Positions 61,130 through 64,000 of a DNA stretch of 64,000 nt are shown here, one piece after another. The position numbers and the translations under genes are program-made. The notes under the pieces are model-generated. The model saw nothing but the letters and a program-made list of their open reading frames with translations, did no database searches and was not told the DNA's origin. The stretch is from Theristus sp. LFF4_11. Taxonomy: Eukaryota > Nematoda > Chromadorea > Monhysterida > Xyalidae. The stretch's first letter is position 1, and each line of letters starts with the position of its first letter. The stretch spans positions 1-64,000 of the forward strand of contig JASANC010002252.1 in assembly GCA_030248135.1 (NCBI GenBank), in the 5' to 3' direction.

Positions 61130-63014
61130 CTGCGCATGATGAGACAATTTGAGATTCATATACACTTAAAAACAGTGTAACTTTGAAGCCGGAAAATTGT
61201 ACAGGTGATTGCTGATGATTGCAAAAAGTTTTCGCGTTTTCGCAAGCAACACCAGAAAGATAACTGACGTTTTGCCTTTGTTTTTTTCTATGATGCAACG
61301 GTTGATGGGCTTTGAGTCAAAAGCCAAAAGTCATGCCAAAGTGCAATCCATCTCAAATTATCATGACCTGCCAAAAATGTTTGAAATGCATATATTGACA
61401 TGCAATGAAATTTGGAATGATTTTGTCATGGTATAAGTTTTGGCATGGATTCAGGCAGTTTTAGCGTGGTTTGCAGCCAGTGGTGATTTGACACAGATTT
61501 TTTTAAAGTCGAAAAACAGATCAATAAAACAGGAGCTGGTGTGCTTGCATCAGCGCGCATGGACACTGAAGGCGCTCATTGGCTTTTGAGCTTTTTTATG
61601 CTGTGGTGATAAATCTAAACGTTTTCATTTCAACCTCGTTATCATACCTTTAAAAGCGCAGTGGCCAAAAAAAGAACACTGACCAAGGCAAACATTTCAG
61701 TTCGCGATTTTTCTGACATAATACCGACAATAACATGAAATTCACTGGAATGGAAAACGAAACACGCGCCACATAGGCTTTTGTTTTTCTTCCGCTAGCG
61801 GCCCACGTGTTCGGCTCATCACAAAGCCAACATGGTTTGGGCTTTACTGCAATGATTTTACCGACGACTGCTTTTTACGTTTGGCGGTGTACCGCACCTG
61901 AGAAGCGAAACCACGCCTGTCCAGTTGTGTTTTCAAATATGGTAGAAAACCAAAAACGGCAAGTTTTTGTGCAAATGGGACAATAAATTTTCCTGTCTGT
62001 TTCTCACTTTTGTTAGTTTGGCCCGTATATAACATTGTGCAGGTGAAAAAAGTCTTTCTTGAAAGTTTTTTTTTGATTTTTGTAATTTCAAAAGCCTCCT
62101 ATTCTCGATTTTACAATCAGAAGCTTCATTCTGAACGTTTTGTTGCTGCAAACGGACCACATTTCATCATTCTTGAGATTGAATTTGCTAATAATGTTTG
62201 TTTTATTTACCGTATCTTTTCCAAACATCTGCTACACTGTGGTCAATCGCTGTGCATTGAAAAATTTTCAAGTGATCGATTGATTGATTTTATTCGACAC
62301 ACTGTGTCAGTCATATGCGCAAGGAAAGCCAGTTTCCAGACCAGCAAAGCTGGGCACACGGCAATGAGATTGGTTGAACATTTTTTCTCTTGCTTTTCCA
62401 ACTCCAACAAAATGCCAACTTCAACATTTTTATTCCAATTTCGTCTTGTGGAACAACAACGGACTCCTCGTGCGCATAATAATGTCGACAAGTTCTCAAG
62501 TGCAGTCAAATGTGGAAAAATGAAGAACAAAATTATGAGAGATTTGTAGTTTGAAAGGGAGAAATAAAATTTATTCCCGGGAAAAATGAAAAATCAGCAA
62601 ACACATCCATCGAGTCAACGGCCATGCAAACCAATGTTGTGTGGACAATGGCACAAACAGAAACATAACGTGAAAAAAACTGATTGATTTGACATCAACT
62701 CTTTGCATACATACATTTAACCACTTGAAAACGGTCTTCATTCTTCAAAAAAATCTATCAACTTCAAAAGGTGCGGTTCGCTTTCACAATCACAAGATAA
62801 AAACATAATCGAATTTCAGTCGTATATCGATTTGTTTTTCACACTCGTGTATGGTGGCTGATTTTGGTAGATGGGTTTAGTGATATTATTGGTGTGGAGC
62901 GGGCTTTTGGTTTCCGGGTAAAAAAACTCGACCACCCGTATTGATTGACTTTGAAATGCTTGATTTGATTGATTGACTCAAACAAACAAAAAACAAAAAA
63001 CGATCACTAAAATT
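61130..63014. other. Region between peptide gene copies, exons unresolved
   Basis: Upstream exons of copy B are expected here on the minus strand but none could be chosen. FSPAQC at 62032-62049 (minus) is a partial look-alike of the peptide core. TTTATT at 62571 is a possible minus-strand poly(A) signal for copy C. Confidence 0.35.
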
Positions 63015-64000
63015 CTAACGCCGGCGAGTGTCCTTCAGCAGACATTGCACCGGCGAGAACCAACAATTTCGGATGCGTTTCGCATTCGCGCGTTTCGTTT
63101 TCGTCGATTCGTCCGCCTCATTTTCCGTACGGCTTCGTATTGAAAAAAGTGCATACTGCATTATGTTACGGTGGAGGTGGTTCTCTTCCTCCTTAAGATT
63201 AAAGGCGCATTCATGAAGCAGTATTTAGTATGACCGCGTGGCTATATGTATGTTTCAATTCAACAGAGCCGACGCGTCACCAAATACTGCTTCATGAATG
63301 CGCCGCTTAACAAATTAAAAAATCATATTTAAAAAAAACAAAAATACCGATGCTCATTTTCGCGTTTCTTTAGCAGATTCGCACCGCCGAGACCGTCGTC
63401 GCGGCGCAGCATGTCGCTGTAGAGCGCACGATGGAACGGAGGACGCTGTTGTCCGGGGCGTTGTTGATGTGGGCGCCACCACGCTCGCTCGTAGTTGTCC
63501 AGGTCGAAGATGGTCGGTTGACCCGGATACTTCGGGATGCTGAATTTCGTGTGACAATGGTTGCTTTGTGCACGCAACAAATTTCGTATGATAACCACTG
63601 TGTGGTCTTTCGTCACCCTCGTGGTATTTGGTGGTCGTGCGTATACTTAGACTCTGTTCACTCGGTATAGGCACTTAATGACAAAGAAAACTCGATGGGC
63701 GCCCTACTCAATGGCGTTCAGTACGCTTCTCTGGGTTAGCCCTGGCTAAAATACTGTTCGTTCGTTCGTTCCAATTTCATCGCACGGCTAATCTTGTTCA
63801 GCGCCACCACTGGCAGCGCAGCGCAACAGTGTTGAGCTAATCTGTTGATTGGCGCGTTTTCAGTGATCGGAAAAATGGCAACCATCAGCAAAACAATAGA
63901 TCAATCACCCCGTATTGATTCGTCCTATCGACACCGCCTGTGCGACTGTGAAAATTGCCAGCAGCAGCAACAAAAGACAGCATCTGCCGAGGCTAGCGAA
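63015..64000 (-). CDS. Allatostatin-C-like neuropeptide prohormone (copy C), 3 exons, 5' end outside window
   Basis: Minus-strand exons: at least 64000-63909, 63539-63348, 63132-63015; both introns are phase 2 and all codons count out. Exon 1 encodes a signal-peptide core (CLLLLLLAIFTVAQA, predicted cut after AQA), then VSIGRINT. Exon 2 encodes 63 spacer residues (IPKYPGQPTIFDLDNYERAW, PPFHRALYSDMLRRDDG). Exon 3 ends KRANAKR-IRNCWFSPVQCLL-KDTRRR-stop: a Lys-Arg processing site sits directly before the peptide. By similarity the product is a secreted cyclic neuropeptide of the allatostatin-C / somatostatin type. The start codon lies beyond the window. Exon 3's acceptor (ATACGAAG) is not a strong one; GCAG at 63153 is an alternative but would break the phase. 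A SINE lies in intron 1. Confidence 0.82.
63205..63305. repeat. Short foldback, GCGCATTCATGAAGCAGTATT
   Basis: GGCGCATTCATGAAGCAGTA and its complement TACTGCTTCATGAATGCGCC flank a GACCGCGTGGC / GACGCGTC centre. A related hairpin lies at about 7295-7375 (kinase intron 7). It lies within intron 2 of copy C. Confidence 0.75.
63612..63752 (+). mobile_element. tRNA-derived SINE, degenerate head
   Basis: TCACCCTCGTGGTATTTGGT, then TATAGGCACTTAATGACAAA to GGGTTAGCCCTGGCTAAAAT. Intron 1 of peptide copy C, opposite strand. Confidence 0.7.

Noticed and set aside
61185..61215. SPVQ on the minus strand (CNHQQSPVQFSGF) as another peptide copy
   Set aside because: Only four residues match, the second cysteine and the Phe before SPVQ are absent, and no basic site or stop is positioned properly.
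53934..63070. Plus-strand reading HCTGENQQ of the repeated motif, resembling a zinc-finger linker (HTGEKP)
   Set aside because: No Cys/His zinc-finger pattern surrounds it, and all differences between copies are synonymous only in the minus frame.
63874..64000. Plus-strand ATG after TTTTCAG with an open frame to the window end
   Set aside because: The same DNA on the minus strand encodes a clear signal peptide with a donor in the right phase for the next exon, a better explanation of the open frame.

Overview
This window is nuclear DNA from an invertebrate animal. Protein-coding genes are cut into many short exons separated by AT-rich introns with T-rich acceptors (mostly TTTCAG, TTGCAG or TTCCAG). 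Exons are richer in G+C at third codon positions than the surrounding DNA. There are no bacterial-type operons. The acceptor style would suit a nematode or another ecdysozoan, but the species cannot be read from the sequence. All exon models below were built by hand from frame, GT/AG sites and intron phase.

Plus strand, left to right. (1) 1253-9348: a casein kinase 1 delta/epsilon orthologue, nine exons, 508 codons, with an unusual Gln/His/Ala/Thr-rich tail. (2) 9349-17576: about 8 kb without a gene, filled with nested hAT-type miniature transposons and C-rich repeats. (3) 17577-20864: a HAD-superfamily phosphatase-like gene with all four catalytic motifs. (4) 23035-37586: mitochondrial choline dehydrogenase, 14 recognisable exons, with a 5.7-kb intron carrying a 149-bp minisatellite, a purine tract and transposons. 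(5) 39163-51432: a MICAL-like scaffold (LIM domain, two NPF motifs, proline-rich segments, C-terminal bMERB domain), 15 phase-consistent exons, 1169 codons.

Minus strand, right third (53.9-64.0 kb). Three separate loci end in the identical peptide core IRNCWFSPVQCLL, each close to a stop codon. The spacing C-x6-C and the form CxFxPxxC match the allatostatin-C / somatostatin-like neuropeptide family (insect form CYFNPISC). The copy at the right edge resolves into a three-exon prohormone: signal peptide (cut by the window edge), spacer exon, then a Lys-Arg site directly before the peptide. Differences between the three cores are all synonymous in the minus frame. This local cluster of allatostatin-C-like genes is the most notable content of the window.

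The rest is repeats: at least four hAT-type elements with 8-bp target duplications, several Tc1/mariner-type MITE families with TA duplications, a tRNA-derived SINE family with (CAA)n tails, a near-palindromic 170-bp foldback family present eight times, long-inverted-repeat elements and a possible Penelope-like remnant. No tRNA or rRNA gene and no CRISPR array was recognised. The five gene families have unrelated functions (clock/Wnt kinase, phosphatase, choline oxidation, endocytic recycling, peptide signalling), so no shared pathway is inferred.
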